Numbered from the stretch's first letter, positions 1 to 11,613 are shown. The stretch is 64,000 nucleotides of DNA from Erigeron canadensis (GCF_010389155.1 NC_057769.1:14632735-14696734), one strand, 5' to 3'. A program made the numbers and translations. Notes: generated by a model from the sequence alone, not told the origin.

Positions 1-479
1 CAATTAAATTTTAGCAGAGTGGTAATGTTCAATGGTGAAAATCTACTTCAGAGAGAAAGCTAACAGTCTTACACAATATACAAAAGAGGCAAATACAAAT
101 TAAAAGGAAAAATGTATCAACACGCAAATAGAAATATAACTTTACAGATACGATGAATGTACATAAATTGTGACTCACACAACTGAACAAATGAAAGATA
201 CAGGAAAAAAATGCGTACATAAAAAACATATAATACCACACACCATGTGGAAAGCCTATAATCTATTTCAACATGGCAACGTCTGCCACAACAGCAAAAT
301 AACTTAAGAGCGGTCAAATGACTGAAATTAGCTTTTAAGTTCAAAACTTTTAAGTTATGCTGCTGCCTGAAGAGCAAGAAGCAAAATGGTAGACTTTTAA
401 TGATCAACAAGCACAAGTGTGTAATTCAGAAACGTCACAAGAAGCAATATGGAGTTTAATGACATTTTCATGGGTTCAG
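1..479. other. No gene seen; probably intron or flank of the F-box locus
   Basis: AT-rich sequence with only short chance ORFs on the minus strand. I looked here for the next exon of the minus-strand SKIP5-like gene, expected to follow residue 115, and found nothing resembling it. The LINE similarity begins at about 460-480. Confidence 0.4.
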
Positions 480-1001
480 TAGCTGCTCTTCAACCCTACC
501 GGATTTCTAATCATTCTCCTGCTATTCTTCGCATCCCTATGAAGGCTAAGTTAAAGACTTTCAAATAACTTGCTGCTTCATAATGACCAGTTTCTTGAAA
601 CTGTTTCAAATGAGTGGAATATAGAGATTGAGGGACATTGTTTGTATATCTTGGTTAAGAATTTAAAGGCGCTCAAAAAACCTCTTTCAAAAGCTTCTAT
701 TTGATCATGGAAATGTGCATGCAAATGTTAAATTACTTCGGAAAGTAAGATGAGGTGCAACAAGCTTTAGATAAAGACCCCCACAATCAAGTTCTTAGAG
801 TATGGCTTATAATGATGCTATTCTAACAGAGAAGTCGTTTCTCAAGCAAAAGGCTAAGGTAGAGTGGGTTAAAGTCGGGGACTAAAATTCTGTTTATTTC
901 CATAGAGCAGTATAGAGTCGAATCACTAGAAGCCGTATTGATGCTATTGTTGATCCAAATGGAAATCGAGTGGAATTGTAGCTTTCCTTAATCACTATGA
1001 G

Positions 1002-1334
1002 ATGTTTCTTGGTACTGCTGAGATTACTTCTCTAGATATGTCTTCATTATTTACTAACCGGTTATCGACTCATGTAGCGGAGCATATGGTTGAGGATAAG
1101 GAAATAAAGGAGGCAATGGCAATCTCTGATATGGGTGATGATAAATCAACCCGACCTTATGGGTACTCATCTGCCTTCTTTAAAGGAGCATGGGATGTTG
1201 TTGGAAGCGATGTCATTAAAGGTGTTAAAGAATTTTTTGCTTCTGAAAGAAGTAAACCATACGATTATAGCTTCAATACCGAAGATTTCAACGCCAACAA
1301 GAAAAACCGATTACAGGCCAATTTCTCTTTGTAA
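1002..1334 (+). pseudogene. LINE ORF2 fragment, linker before the RT domain
   Basis: An open stretch of 110 codons matching the plant LINE segment just before the RT palm. It contains a run like KEIKEAM..IGDDKAPGPDGYSSAFFK, decayed here to DMGDDKSTRPYGYSSAFFKG. The expected YRPISLCN motif follows in the next frame at about 1310-1340, showing a frameshift. The coding sense is then broken by the palindromic insertion at 1356. Not functional. Confidence 0.75.
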
Positions 1335-1355
1335 TATTATCTTGATGAAAAATTC

Positions 1356-1614
1356 CATAAAAAGGTAACCTATTTACATGAAATTCCTATTAAAGGAACC
1401 TGTTTTGTTTTCGTCTATTTAAAGGATCTTATTTTCAAAAAATTCCTAATAAAGGGTATATCATTAGTTTTTGACAAACGGAGAGTTCCGTCTGTCAAAA
1501 ACTAATGATATACCCTTTATTAGGAATTTTTTGAAAATAGGATCCTTTAAATAGACGAAAACAAAATAGGTTACCTTTAATAGGAATTTCGTGTAAATAG
1601 GTTACCTTTTTATG
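1356..1614. mobile_element. Palindromic foldback element inserted in the LINE
   Basis: A 259-bp near-perfect palindrome. The left arm 1356-1482 pairs with the right arm 1487-1614 around a 4-base centre (gagt), with only scattered mismatches; one 18-base stretch of the arm is ttcctaataaagggtata. The LINE reading sense ends just before it and resumes just after, so it is an insertion. No ORF and no clear target duplication. Class unknown; it could be a MITE with almost no unique centre. Confidence 0.8.
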
Positions 1615-1748
1615 CGATTAACCCTTTTCTTGAAATGTATTACAAAGATTATTGTGAACAGGTTAAGGTTTAGCCTTGCGGATCTAGTGAGTGAGAACCG
1701 GTCAGCATTTGTTCCTTTGTTCCTGGTAGGAGTATTTCAGATAATATC

Positions 1749-2336
1749 TTGTTTTCTCAAGAGCTAATGCATAATTATCATCTCGATAGAGGACCAGCTA
1801 GATGTGCTTTCAAGGTTGATATTCAAAAGGATTATGATACAGTCGATTCGGAGTTCCTTTGGTCCATCTTGAATGGGTTTGGTTTCCATCCTAGGATGGT
1901 TCATTGGATTATGGAATGTGTCTCGACGGCCTCCTCTGTTTGCATCAATGGTTTACTACATTGCTTTTTTGTGGGCAAAAGGGGTTTACGACAGGGCGAT
2001 CCACTTTCACCCTATTTGTTCACTTTGGTGGTGGAAATTCTGACACGGATCCTAAGACGAAATGTTGCAGCTTCTAATAGGTTTCGATTCCATCATCATT
2101 GTGCTGAAGTAAATGTTGTAAACTTATATTTTGCAGATGACTTATTCTTGTTTGCCCATGGTGATGTTGATTATGCCAAGGTCATTATGGATTCTCTTGA
2201 AGACTTTAAGAATGCATCTGGCCTTATGCCTAGTCTCCCTAAAAGCAAGGCATATTTTTGTAATGTATTGAATCATACTAAGCTTGCTATTCTATTCTTA
2301 ATGTGTTGTCATTTTAGAAGGGTTCGCTACCTGTAA
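1749..2336 (+). pseudogene. LINE reverse transcriptase fragment
   Basis: A 195-residue open stretch covering the core of a non-LTR reverse transcriptase. Residues 22-33 hold the first catalytic block (KVDIQKDYDTVD), 81-91 hold RQGDPLSPYLF, and 128-131 hold the FADD box with two catalytic aspartates. The frame then breaks at about 2336 and continues in another frame to 2501, where the LTR element was inserted. The catalytic motifs survive, but the protein is interrupted on both sides and cannot be active. Confidence 0.9.
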
Positions 2337-3734
2337 AGTATTTGGGAGTTCCTTTGGTGGCTTCTAGGTTGTATTTAAGGGATTGTAAAGAAATGGTGGA
2401 ACGTGTTTAGAGAAGAGTGTCTAACTAGAAAAACCGGTTTTTATCCTTTGCACGACGACTCCTATTGGTGAACTCTTTTATTTCCTCTCTTCATGTGCAT
2501 TTGATAGAACCCAAAAATCAATAAGGATAGATTATTAATTTTTATTGTTGAAAACCAAAAGATTTCAAAGACAGTAGTCTCAATGTAGAAGAAGAAACTT
2601 GCTCAGTGCCGCCTTCCGCGGGTTTTGAGCCCCAATACCTCGACGGTGTATGGGAGAGGTTAAGACAGGAGAGTTGTAGTTACTAAGCCTGTCTTAAAAA
2701 CTTTTTTTTCCTCGATCACACACAAGACTAAAACAAATATATGGCTTCAATTTGAATGTATAAATTTTTGTTCCTGATTTCTTTTCTATATATTCTCTAT
2801 ATATCCAGACACTCCTTATTCCAACTTCATTTACATCTTGAGCGCATATGACATCCTTTTCATCATAAACTAGGCATAGCCTGTTGGTTTTGGTGATGGA
2901 AAAGAATCGTTTGAGGTTGTAATGGTGGTTTGATAACAGTTGGTAGTGGTGTGGCAAATGCAAGTGGTGGTGCGGATGCAGAGATGATTAGAGCAGTTGG
3001 CACGGTCCCTTTGACAAGATCTTTATCTTTTAGGTTCTGATCTGTCAAGGTAAATAGTGTAAATAGATGTGATAGATCTGCCAGACTTGACTGGACCTAA
3101 ATAGTGGGTGTTCCATGACTCTAAGCATGTATCGTTGCAATATTCTTCAACAATACCATTAGCTTTAATTTGTTTTCAATCCTTGACCATGTAACAGCCT
3201 CTAAATCCTCTTCTTCTTCACTTTTCCGGGTGTTAAACATCTCGGAATTTCCCGGCAATGGAAAACCATTAATAGAACCCAGAAATCAACAAGGATAAAT
3301 TATTGATCTTTATTGTTGAAAACCAAAAGATTTCAAGACAATAGACCCAATTCGAGATGGGTTAATCTCCATAAAACCCTATTCGAGATGGGTAATTCCT
3401 CTTAAAACAAGGTTTATATATTGTAAAATAACCGGACTTAGAAAACTAGTGCAGAAAATGAGATATTTAAATATAAAAAACATCAGTTACTAATCCTAAA
3501 AGATAGAACAGTTATCCTAATCTTGACAGTCCAACGATGTTAGCCAAAGAAGCCGAGTTAATGACCCGGCCCGGAAGAAAGCGGTAGCTGTTGAACTAGC
3601 CCCGTTGAATGCAAAAGAATCGGCCCAGCTTATTGACAATACTGGGTTTGCTTTAGTGAAAGCCACTTCCAATTTATTTACTAAAAAGTCCATGCCATTC
3701 ATATGTTTCGTATGTGTCTATCTTTTATTTCCAC

Positions 3735-4126
3735 TGTTTGTATTTTAATTTTATTTGGAAGACTTTGTCAAATAGTAGTATTGAGTAGTGGCATAATTTT
3801 AGGAGTTTCTAGGTAGTTACTTTACCATCTTTTATATTCCAATGTGAAGAAATGTAATGGCAGTTTTTGGACTTTTATAAACTTACGTTTTGTTCTTTCT
3901 TTAAAAGAATAAGGTTGTACCCCACTGCTATTCTAAATTGTGGCTAATTTAGGTGATCTTTGGAATCTGAATTGAATTGTGTGGTGAGTCTGTATCGAAA
4001 TTCAGTTTGGTTTTTGGCCCAACGAAACTATCCAGTGGTGTAGCTGGTGAAGCTGTAACTTGATAATTCGTTGTTTACGTGTTCTTGTATTGTTGTTTGT
4101 TACTGTTGAGTATTTTGATCCTATCA
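3735..4126 (+). repeat. 5' LTR of the Ty3-like element
   Basis: Runs from TGTTTGTATTTT to GATCCTATCA (TG...CA ends) and matches 5731-6129 along its length. The start is set by where the two copies become alike. Confidence 0.75.
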
Positions 4127-4128
4127 TT

Positions 4129-4140
4129 TGGTACCAGAGC
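4129..4140 (+). other. Primer-binding site (initiator tRNA-Met type)
   Basis: TGGTACCAGAGC lies two bases after the 5' LTR. It is one base different from the usual plant tRNA-Met site TGGTATCAGAGC. Confidence 0.75.
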
Positions 4141-4147
4141 CATTCAA

Positions 4148-5730
4148 ATGGATACCCGAAGTAGCACCAAATTGAAGAAAATATTGGAAACGCTTGAAGC
4201 AGACAAGAAAGAGATGGCACAACAAATGCAAATCATGCAACAACAATAGCAAGAGTTAATGCTATCACAAAATAAACCAACCGATGGAGACGAGATCTTC
4301 TCGGGAGAGTCAGGGTCTAATAAAACAGAAATAATAATGGAGGATGGCACTCTAATGAGATTAAAGTTGACATACTCGAATATGACGGTAAACTTGATCC
4401 CGGTGAGTTTGTAGAATGGTTGAGGACCGTTGAACGGGTATTCGATTACAAGCAAACTAGCGATGAGAATAAGGTTAAGATTGTTGCTCTCAAGTTGCGT
4501 AAGTACGCATCTACTTGGTGGTCGCATGTGTGCTTGAAACGTGAACGTGCAGGAAAGGAGAAGATACATACATGGCCCAAAATGAAGGCAAAACTAAAGC
4601 AAAAATTCCTTCCTTCTTACTATCTCCAATCCAGTTTTCAACAACTACATTCATTAAAAATGGGTACCAGGTAGGCTGAAGACTATTCTCGGGAGTCCGA
4701 ATATCTATTAATGAAGTGTGATATCCCAGAGGATGATCCCGAAACACTTGTACGCTATCTTGGTGGCTTGGAACCTAGAGTTTCAAATGTTGTCGAACTC
4801 CACTCTTACCATTCTTTGGCAGAATTAACTAATCTGGCCCACAAGGTAGATATCCAACAAAAGGGTAACTTTGAAATTACTAAGCCTTTTAACAAACCCA
4901 ACTTCAGTAATGTTAATAAAGCTTCCTCGTCATTTAATAACTCTCCATCTCCAGTCACAAACACCACCTCTGAAAACCCGAAAGCCCCACGCCGATGTTT
5001 CCGTTGCCAAGGGTTGGGGCACATCGCCTCAGAGTGTCCAAACAAACGGATAGTTACCCTCGCCGACTTCGAGATTGATAGTAGTTCCGAAATTGATGGC
5101 GGGAGTCCACCTGAACCTGTTAAATATGGTACAATTGCTGAAGAGTATGTTGGCCGGGTGATTGTTTGGTCATCCGTCAAGCCCTTCACTCGACACCAAC
5201 CCGGGAGGAAAATGTACAACGTGAAGCAATATTCTATACAAGATGTACCATTGGTCAAAAGGTATGTAGTCTTATAATTGATGATGGTAGTTGTACAAAT
5301 GCAGGATAAGCTTGGTCTGAAATTGGTACCCCATCCGTCACCATATGCGATTCACTGGTAAATCATGGTAAAGGAATGTTTGTTAATCACGAGTTCTTAT
5401 TGCTTTGAGCATCGGTAAGTCTTATGTTGATGAGATTTGGTGTGACGTTCTTCCCATGGAGGCATGTCACGTACTCCTGGGGCGTCCTTGGCAGTTTGAT
5501 CGCCAAGCGATCCATGACGGATACCGAAACACTTATTCTTTCATTCACAATGGCCGAAAAATCATACTTACCCCTATAGCCCACACAACTCAGTCAACTA
5601 AACCATTATGTTCACTTAGTGGATCACTACAAGCTGAGCAAATTCACGAGAAGCCGGTTTCTATAGAAGTGTTAAAAGCAGTCCATCATGCTTCAAATAT
5701 GGGTAGTGGGGTTGATATGTACCCATATAC
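4148..5730 (+). pseudogene. gag and partial protease of the Ty3-like element
   Basis: The reading starts at 4148 with MDTRSSTKLKKILETLEADK, a usual gypsy gag opening, and hits a stop after about 33 codons. It continues with frameshifts through a retrotransposon gag domain (4420-4674; WW near residues 34-35 of that ORF) and then 4711-5277. The latter has a CCHC zinc knuckle, CFRCQGLGHIASEC, at about residues 94-107. At 5405-5590 a protease-like end follows (DVLPMEACHVLLGRPWQFDR). At least four disruptions are visible. No pol follows. Confidence 0.8.
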
Positions 5731-6129
5731 GGTTTGTATTTTAATTTTATTTGGAAGACTTTGTCAAATAGTAGTATTGAGTAGTGGCATAAATTTAGGA
5801 GTTTATAGGTAGTTACTTTACCCATCTTTTATATTCCAATGTGAAGAAATGTAATGGTAGTTTTTGGACTTTTATAAACTTAAGTTTTGTTCTTTCTTCG
5901 AGAGAATAAGGCTCTACTACACTGCTATTCTAAATTGTGGCTAATTTAGAAGGTGATCTTTGGAACCCGAATTGAATTGTGTGGCGAGTCTGTATCAAAA
6001 TTCAGTTTGGTTTTTGGCCCAACGAAACTATCGAGTGGTGTAGCTAGTGGTGTAGCTGTAACTTGATAATTCGTTGTTTACGTGTTCTTGTATTGTTGTT
6101 TGTTACTGTTGAGTATTTTGATCCTATCA
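5731..6129 (+). repeat. 3' LTR of the Ty3-like element
   Basis: Direct repeat of 3735-4126, ending CTATCA at 6129. It differs by small changes, for example a duplicated gtggtgtagct motif at about 6035-6055. Flanking five-base sites do not match clearly. Confidence 0.75.
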
Positions 6130-6271
6130 CAACCCCTTAACTTTTGCTCCAGATTGACTAGGGTGTAAACTGCACCTTTTTCCTTTTCCCATTTTCTTTT
6201 TGCTGCCTAAAATGGATAGTCTAGCAGACCAGCCAGCAGTCGGGTCCAATGACCCATCAGGGTCAGTATCA

Positions 6272-7440
6272 GTATTGGTCTTCTGTTTTCATTCTCCTTA
6301 CTCGAGTTGTTCAAGATATTGAGCAAATTATTCGAGGTTTTCTTTGGTCACAAGGGGAATTTAAAAAAGGGAAGGCAAAAGTTGCTTGGGATGTTGTTTG
6401 CCTTCCTAAAAATGAAGGTGGTTTAGGTATTCGTCGAGTGGATACGTTTAATGTGGCACTTATCTCAACTTATATATGGTGTATTTTTGGCATCGAAAGA
6501 ATCGTTATGGGTCAAATGGATTCATGCATACAAACTTAGAGTTCGAAATTTTTGGGAAGTACCTATACGTGGCAATTGTACGTGGAGTTGGTGTAAGCTT
6601 CTGCAGATTAGAGAGCTGACTAGCATGTTTGGCATATTAATGGAAATGGTTTAAATGTTTTTGCTTGGCATGATAATTGGTGTGAGCTTAGCCCATTTAT
6701 GGAGAAGTTAACGCCTAGAATGATTAAACAAGCTGGTTTTCAACTAAATGATAAAGTTGGCTCGTTAATCTCCAACAACGAATGGAAATGGCCGAATTCA
6801 TGGAATGAAAGATTTCCTAATATGACATGCCCATTATTGGCTCAACAAGACAGATTGTTTGGAGAGATAGAAATAATGTGGAGAGGGAATTTTCAGTAAG
6901 TGTTGTATGGGGGGATATCAGACCGATAGCTGCTATTGATCCTTGATATCGTAAGGTTTGGTTTGCACATTGTATTCCGAAGCAGGCTTTTCTTATGTGG
7001 CTGGTCTTTAAGAGGAGTTTGAAAACTCAAGCTGGGATGTTAAAGGACTGCAAGATGGACCGGTTGTCTGCACTCTTTGCGACCAGCAACTGGATTCTCA
7101 CACTCATTTGTTCTTTGAATGTGTTTTTTCTTCACAGGCGTGGCAGCAAATTGCAAATAAAGGAGATTTTCATGTTGTATCACCCGTTTGGAATGATATA
7201 ACGGCTGGATTGCAACCGATTGCTAAGAAAAGTACAATGCATTGTATAGCTGTCAAATTATTGTTAGCACCTGCAGTTTACTTTATTTGAAATGAGCTCA
7301 ATAACAGGCTGTTCAAGAAAAGGAAACGAACTGTGGAGCAACTTGGGAAAGATATTGTAAGTACAGTGCGTTTAAAGCTTTCAAAAGAAGATGAGAAGGC
7401 TGGAACGATTCTTGGATGCATGGAATTTGTCTATTAGATT
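6272..7440 (+). pseudogene. LINE ORF2 C-terminal part with zf-RVT domain
   Basis: Resumes the LINE protein after the insertion: residues like IIRGFLWSQGEFKKGKAKVAWDVVCLPKNEGGLGIRR at 6318-6443 mark the end of the RT region. The zf-RVT region at 6950-7300 reads across two frames, with WLVFKR.LKTQ, a CxLCxx-type cysteine pair and HLFFECVFSSQAWQ. Several stops and frameshifts. The 3' end merges into a T-rich tail near 7500-7600. Confidence 0.8.
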
Positions 7441-7732
7441 AGCTCGTAATGTTTAATTCTATTTTCTAGTCATTGTGAAAATGTCTAGATAGGGATTTGG
7501 TAATTTTTTATTTTTTATTTTTTGGCTTTGTAAATGTCGTCCTATCATTCAGATAGGATGCCAGAACTTATTTTGATATATGATATTGAACAAGGGGTGA
7601 CGGCCTTCAACCAAAAAGAAGTATCTATATAATATAAGTCAACTGACAACATACGTTTCAGCCAACATTTTGACCTATAAAACGAAAGAGGGAGAGAATC
7701 TGAAATGATGGTTAACTAATAATATAACATAC

Positions 7733-8883
7733 CAAGCACAGTTGTTTATTGATTTGAATATTGGAAGCAAAATGGAACCCTCCTGCTCCAATCAATATGG
7801 TGTCCCCTGGCCTGAGTTGTTATTGAATGTTCATATCAATATTTTACGTGAATTTAGACTACTAACTAAAAGCAGGCAAACTACAAACCTTGCAGCAACA
7901 ACAGCTTCTTCAATACTTGGAAAGACACCAGATTCTGCTAAAGCTTTGACGGTGCGATCAACTCGCAACCATAGGCGAGGGTGACACGCCAAGAAAAGCC
8001 ATCTGTGGCAAACGAGGGCTGTGTTATACCGATCTGCAAACTCAACACCAATTTGAAACATAACATGAAATTATATTTTACATACCAACTTGAAGGAGGG
8101 AAATTTCAGTCATTTGGTAAGCCAATACAATCAATCAAGAATATATCCAACCTACACTAACCAAAAAAGCATCATACATTCCCAATTCCTCACTGAAAAT
8201 TGTAATATAACAGCAATATATTTTCTTAATATTTCATTTAGGTTATCGTACTTTTAAATGTCCATTTAGGTTATGAAACTTCAATACAATCATAACATGG
8301 GTGATGCGACAAAACGTTATTTTGAGCTGTGACCTAATTTGACATATCGGAATAAATTAGGTTATATCCTATGAGATAAAGTTTTAATTATCTAAATGAA
8401 CATCCCTGAAAAGTATAACCTAGGTATCCGACAAACTTTACCAGCCGACTAATCCAACGGCGACCACCCGCAAGCTCGAGCCCACAAAGGGTATATATAT
8501 ATTTTTTAATTCTAAAAATTTGAGCTTGGGACCTCTATGTACTTTCACCATTTTTAGACCAACCTTTTACCGCTTAGCCACAACCCATTAGTCCATCATA
8601 TAAGATTGATAAATCAATAACAACTCCAAAATTTCTATTTCTAATGTATTAATAAAATTAAAAAATGAGTGTATGATACATCTTAAACAAATCCAATAAA
8701 ATACAAACAATTAAGAAAAAATAAGATAAAATAAAAAGGTTGGGAGAAATAAGAGTGTATACCGGGAATTGGAGATAAGAAACTGAAGATATGCATTAAA
8801 CAACCATCATCAAGATTATTTACATAAGATTGAGTTGTTGAGGAATATCGGCTGCTGTAATTTTGTTTTTTTTCGTACTTCAT
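7733..8883 (-). CDS. F-box protein, SKIP5-like (first three exons; remainder not seen)
   Basis: Three exons join in frame: 8883-8763, 8033-7889 and 7811-7733 (345 nt, 115 codons). Introns start GT and end AG: donors CG|GTATAC, AG|GTTTGT and TTG|GTATGT; acceptors TTTGCAG and ACTCAG. The start ATG is at 8883. Residues from about 23 form an F-box, LDDGCLMHIFSFLSPIPD, then RYNTALVCHRWLFLACHPRLW; residues near 88-115 read PGDTILIGAGGFHFASNIQ. From memory this order matches Arabidopsis SKIP5, an F-box subunit of SCF ubiquitin ligases with a right-handed beta-helix behind the F-box. The beta-helix part is absent: the sequence to the left is a LINE nest. Either later exons lie beyond the window across a very long intron, or the gene is truncated. 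Confidence 0.75.
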
Positions 8884-9061
8884 ATCTAATCTAATCTAAT
8901 CTAACGTGAAACAAGCATCAACAGAAAAAAGAAGAGTTTTGTGGTTTGGTAACGTTTTGACTTTTGACCGTGAAAAGTACAAAAGTAAAGCTTTGACCAA
9001 ACTTGCGAAATTTGTGATAATGGAAAGAACCAAAAATGCAACTAGTTGTAAGACTTGTGTT

Positions 9062-9820
9062 CAATGTTTTAAATACTGGTATGTTAATTATACCAGAATA
9101 TCATCTGGTACCCGGTATTCCTGGTATTGTATAAAATACCGGCTGGTATTTTAAGGCATGTAATATATGATGTCCTTCACAATTTTACACGTTTTCCTTC
9201 TTTTTTTAATTCAAATTTGACAACACACTTGTACAGATCACACGTGTTTGACTATCATTGATTGACAACACAATTATATAGATAGAGCTGGATGCACCTT
9301 GTTTCTTTTGATTACTGAAACACGTTTTAAAATAAAATAAAATAATGGTGACTAAACAATTAAAGCAACATTACTTTGGACAAAAACACGTTGAATTTCA
9401 ACTTTCTTTTACTCCCCCTTTCTCACTTACGTTTCTCTTTTACAAGAAAATTTGTTCTTCTTTTTGTTATCTTCATTACAACACAATCAAAATAAATCCT
9501 TAGAACACACGAATACTCAAAAGAACACACACGATGAAAACCAGCAATGTTCAAGTCCTGAAAAAAGAAGTTTGAAGGAATATGTTTGAACTGCTACTGC
9601 CACACATATCAAGGAAATGGTATAAAGAGACTTTTTTTTATATAAAAATGATGAATACCGCCGGTATTATGTTACCGATATCACCGGTATTTCGTAAATA
9701 CCGGCCGGTATTTTCGTAGGGCGGTATGGTCAAAATATCGGGTGTAAAATACCGGGGTACCACCAGGTATCCGGTATTCCGGGTAATACCGGCCGGTACG
9801 TACCGGTATTTAAAACATTG
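9062..9820. mobile_element. Non-autonomous hAT-like element with repeated TACCGG motifs
   Basis: The ends are inverted repeats: CAATGTTTTAAATAC at 9062 and its complement at 9820. Flanks are CTTGTGTT (9054-9061) and CTTGTGGG (9821-9828), an 8-bp target duplication with two mismatches, the hAT length. Sub-terminal DNA at both ends carries many copies of TACCGG/CCGGTA in both orientations, especially 9655-9812. The middle (9180-9640) is AT-rich without an ORF. Confidence 0.65.
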
Positions 9821-9828
9821 CTTGTGGG

Positions 9829-10560
9829 TGAAGTGTGAACTATGAAGGGAAGTATCCAAAGAACAACGTTATTTTTGTTTGACCTGGTTTAAGCTATTAG
9901 CTTTTACAAAAAAGCTCTTATCTAAAAAAAAGAAGGGATAAAACAGCATTTAGTTGACTGTTGTTGTCCTCACAATCAGAGGGGAGGGATGATTATTGAT
10001 TTATCATGTAGCAAACAGGGGAGGACTATTAAAAGCATTTTATATTTCCTTAATAAAAAAAGTTGGTTTTTGTGAAAGAGCTAAAAGTTGTTAGAGTTGA
10101 AAAATAAGCTCCATATCAAGTCCCAAAATTGCCTTTCCTAGCGTTTAGAAAAAGCTAGGAGCTTTGCTCACCAAATAACTTAAGGGGCAAGGATGTAATG
10201 TCAATGTTTTGACAATTTGGCAAGTTTTGGCAAAAAAACTAGCTAATGAAAAGGAGCCACATGGATTTAGCCAAAAACTTGCCAATACTAGTCGATCCTT
10301 GCCAATAGAGAGGGCGTAGTGCATTTTTTTTGCCAATTTGTGTCAATTGTTGCCAAGCCAAAACTTACCAAACAAACACGCTCCCAACGTTCAAATGTCA
10401 AGTCCCAACGTTCACTAGCATCGGCCAAAACATGCCGATGTTGCTTGCTAAAACTTCCCAATGTTGCTTGCCAAAACTTGCCGATACAGGTGCTACAGGC
10501 TTGCCGATACTTGTCGATGCTTTTTGCCGATAAAACAAGCCGACTACACCCTTATCTCTA
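9829..10560. repeat. Degenerate repeat DNA, TTGCCAA-rich; no gene
   Basis: From 10190 to 10545 the motif ttgccaa/ttgccgat and its complement ttggcaa recur more than ten times at irregular spacing. From 9885 to 10190 there are scattered agct motifs as in hAT MITEs. The ORFs here are products of the repeats. No clean element boundary found. Confidence 0.4.
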
Positions 10561-11612
10561 AATAACCCTATTGATAACTAGGAGTTACTTGATATAATAA
10601 ACAAAAGTATTGTTGCCTCATGGTGTTAAAAGTCTGCATTGGAGTAACTTTATTATATATACAAATATACTTGTTTAACTCACATTGGAACCAAATTTTT
10701 TTATTTATTTGTAACCACTCTTTTTAAACCTTAAGATATATATACAAAAAATAGACATGGGACGGTTTTTAGTAACCAAGGTTTAGGTAAGCCGTAATAA
10801 TCTTATTAATATATGTATATGTTTAGTATAAATAAATATATTATAACATATGTTTTTAATGTATTTCCATTTTTGTCATTTTATATATTTATAAAAAAAG
10901 TTACAGCTACTTTGTCAAACACTCAAATATATTTAAAAAGTTTCAACTACCAGCTTCCAGCTACAACTACTAGTTACAAGCTACCCACTTTCAGCCATCA
11001 GCTACCAACTAGTTTTGCCAAGCATACCCAAAATTTATCAAATTTTCAACCCATATATTCAAGTTGACTGCAAGATTTCTGACCTTAAACTTCAACTCGA
11101 CCTTAGTTTAATACCCATTTAGTGACCGAGTAACAAAATAAACCTTTATGTGTACCACATGTTGCAAGAAATATATGTCTAATAGTATTCCAAAGAAAAT
11201 ATATATTATAAGGATGGAGAAAACAAAAGGAGGAGTAATTTTTAAACATTTGTTTCATTTTACGTAGTTGGTTTTAAATTTTAAGTTTAAGCCGTGTAAT
11301 TTGTTTATTGAATTATTGAAAAGTTTGGACTTTAGTATTTAATATTCGAATCTTTTATTGTATTTTTAAATTTGGGTCCACGGAATTGAGGCGAAGCAAA
11401 CCGGAATGAGTTTACCCCTCTTGAACCGGATTTGCGAGATCCCTCGAATTGCAATCCCGAATCATGAACTCAAACTAGAGCGGAATGTGAATTAGGTGAC
11501 TATGTTTCATATTTATGTATATGTGTATTGGATATTGTAATTAACTAGTGAATAGATTTGAAGGAGAAGAATTAAAAACTATTGATGAAGACGATAACTA
11601 ATATATATGAAT
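10561..11612. other. No gene seen; AGCT-rich MITE-like patch at 10895-11035
   Basis: AT-rich intergenic DNA. At 10895-11035 the words agctac and cagct repeat about ten times and end in tttgccaagcatacc, as at one end of common plant hAT-type MITEs. The partner end was not found. Confidence 0.35.
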
Positions 11613-11613
11613 A

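Larger units (their letters stand above)
3735..6129 (+). mobile_element. Ty3/gypsy-like element, internally deleted
   Basis: Two LTRs of about 390-400 bp in direct orientation enclose a gag and part of a protease. Everything after the protease (reverse transcriptase, RNase H, integrase) is missing, because the sequence passes from the protease directly to the 3' LTR at 5731. A primer-binding site follows the 5' LTR. The two LTRs differ by scattered substitutions and short indels, indicating an old insertion. The element could move only with proteins from a relative. Confidence 0.8.
2502..6271 (-). mobile_element. Minus-strand LTR retroelement remnant inserted in the LINE
   Basis: Inferred from its ends. 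On the minus strand the insertion starts TGATACTGACCC at 6271 and ends GGGTTCTATCA at 2502. The flanks are GCATT (2497-2501) and GTATT (6272-6276), a 5-bp target duplication with one transition. A segment of about 70 bp at 2502-2575 is repeated at about 3272-3340 and looks like the end of an LTR, with AATAAA in the minus sense. No intact gag or pol remains between them. The plus-strand Ty3-like element at 3735-6129 is nested in what would be its 5' LTR. Confidence 0.55.
480..7600 (+). mobile_element. Decayed LINE (non-LTR retrotransposon), 5'-truncated and split by later insertions
   Basis: Three collinear pieces read as one plant L1-like ORF2: 480-1355 (end of the endonuclease and linker, with many stops), 1615-2501 (reverse transcriptase) and 6272-7440 (end of RT and the zf-RVT region). 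The RT piece stops at 2501 in the segment normally reading SSLHV and resumes at 6272 with YWSSVF, so one protein is interrupted by 3.77 kb. A non-coding tail runs from 7440 to about 7600. The element is antisense to the F-box gene and lies between its exon 3 and the left end of the window. Target-site duplications could not be fixed. Confidence 0.85.

Noticed and set aside
4806..5258. 150-residue minus-strand ORF
   Set aside because: Antisense of the Ty3-like gag with its zinc knuckle on the plus strand.
10145..10561. Overlapping ORFs rich in cysteine and leucine
   Set aside because: Made by the ttgccaa-type repeats; frames on both strands are equally open.
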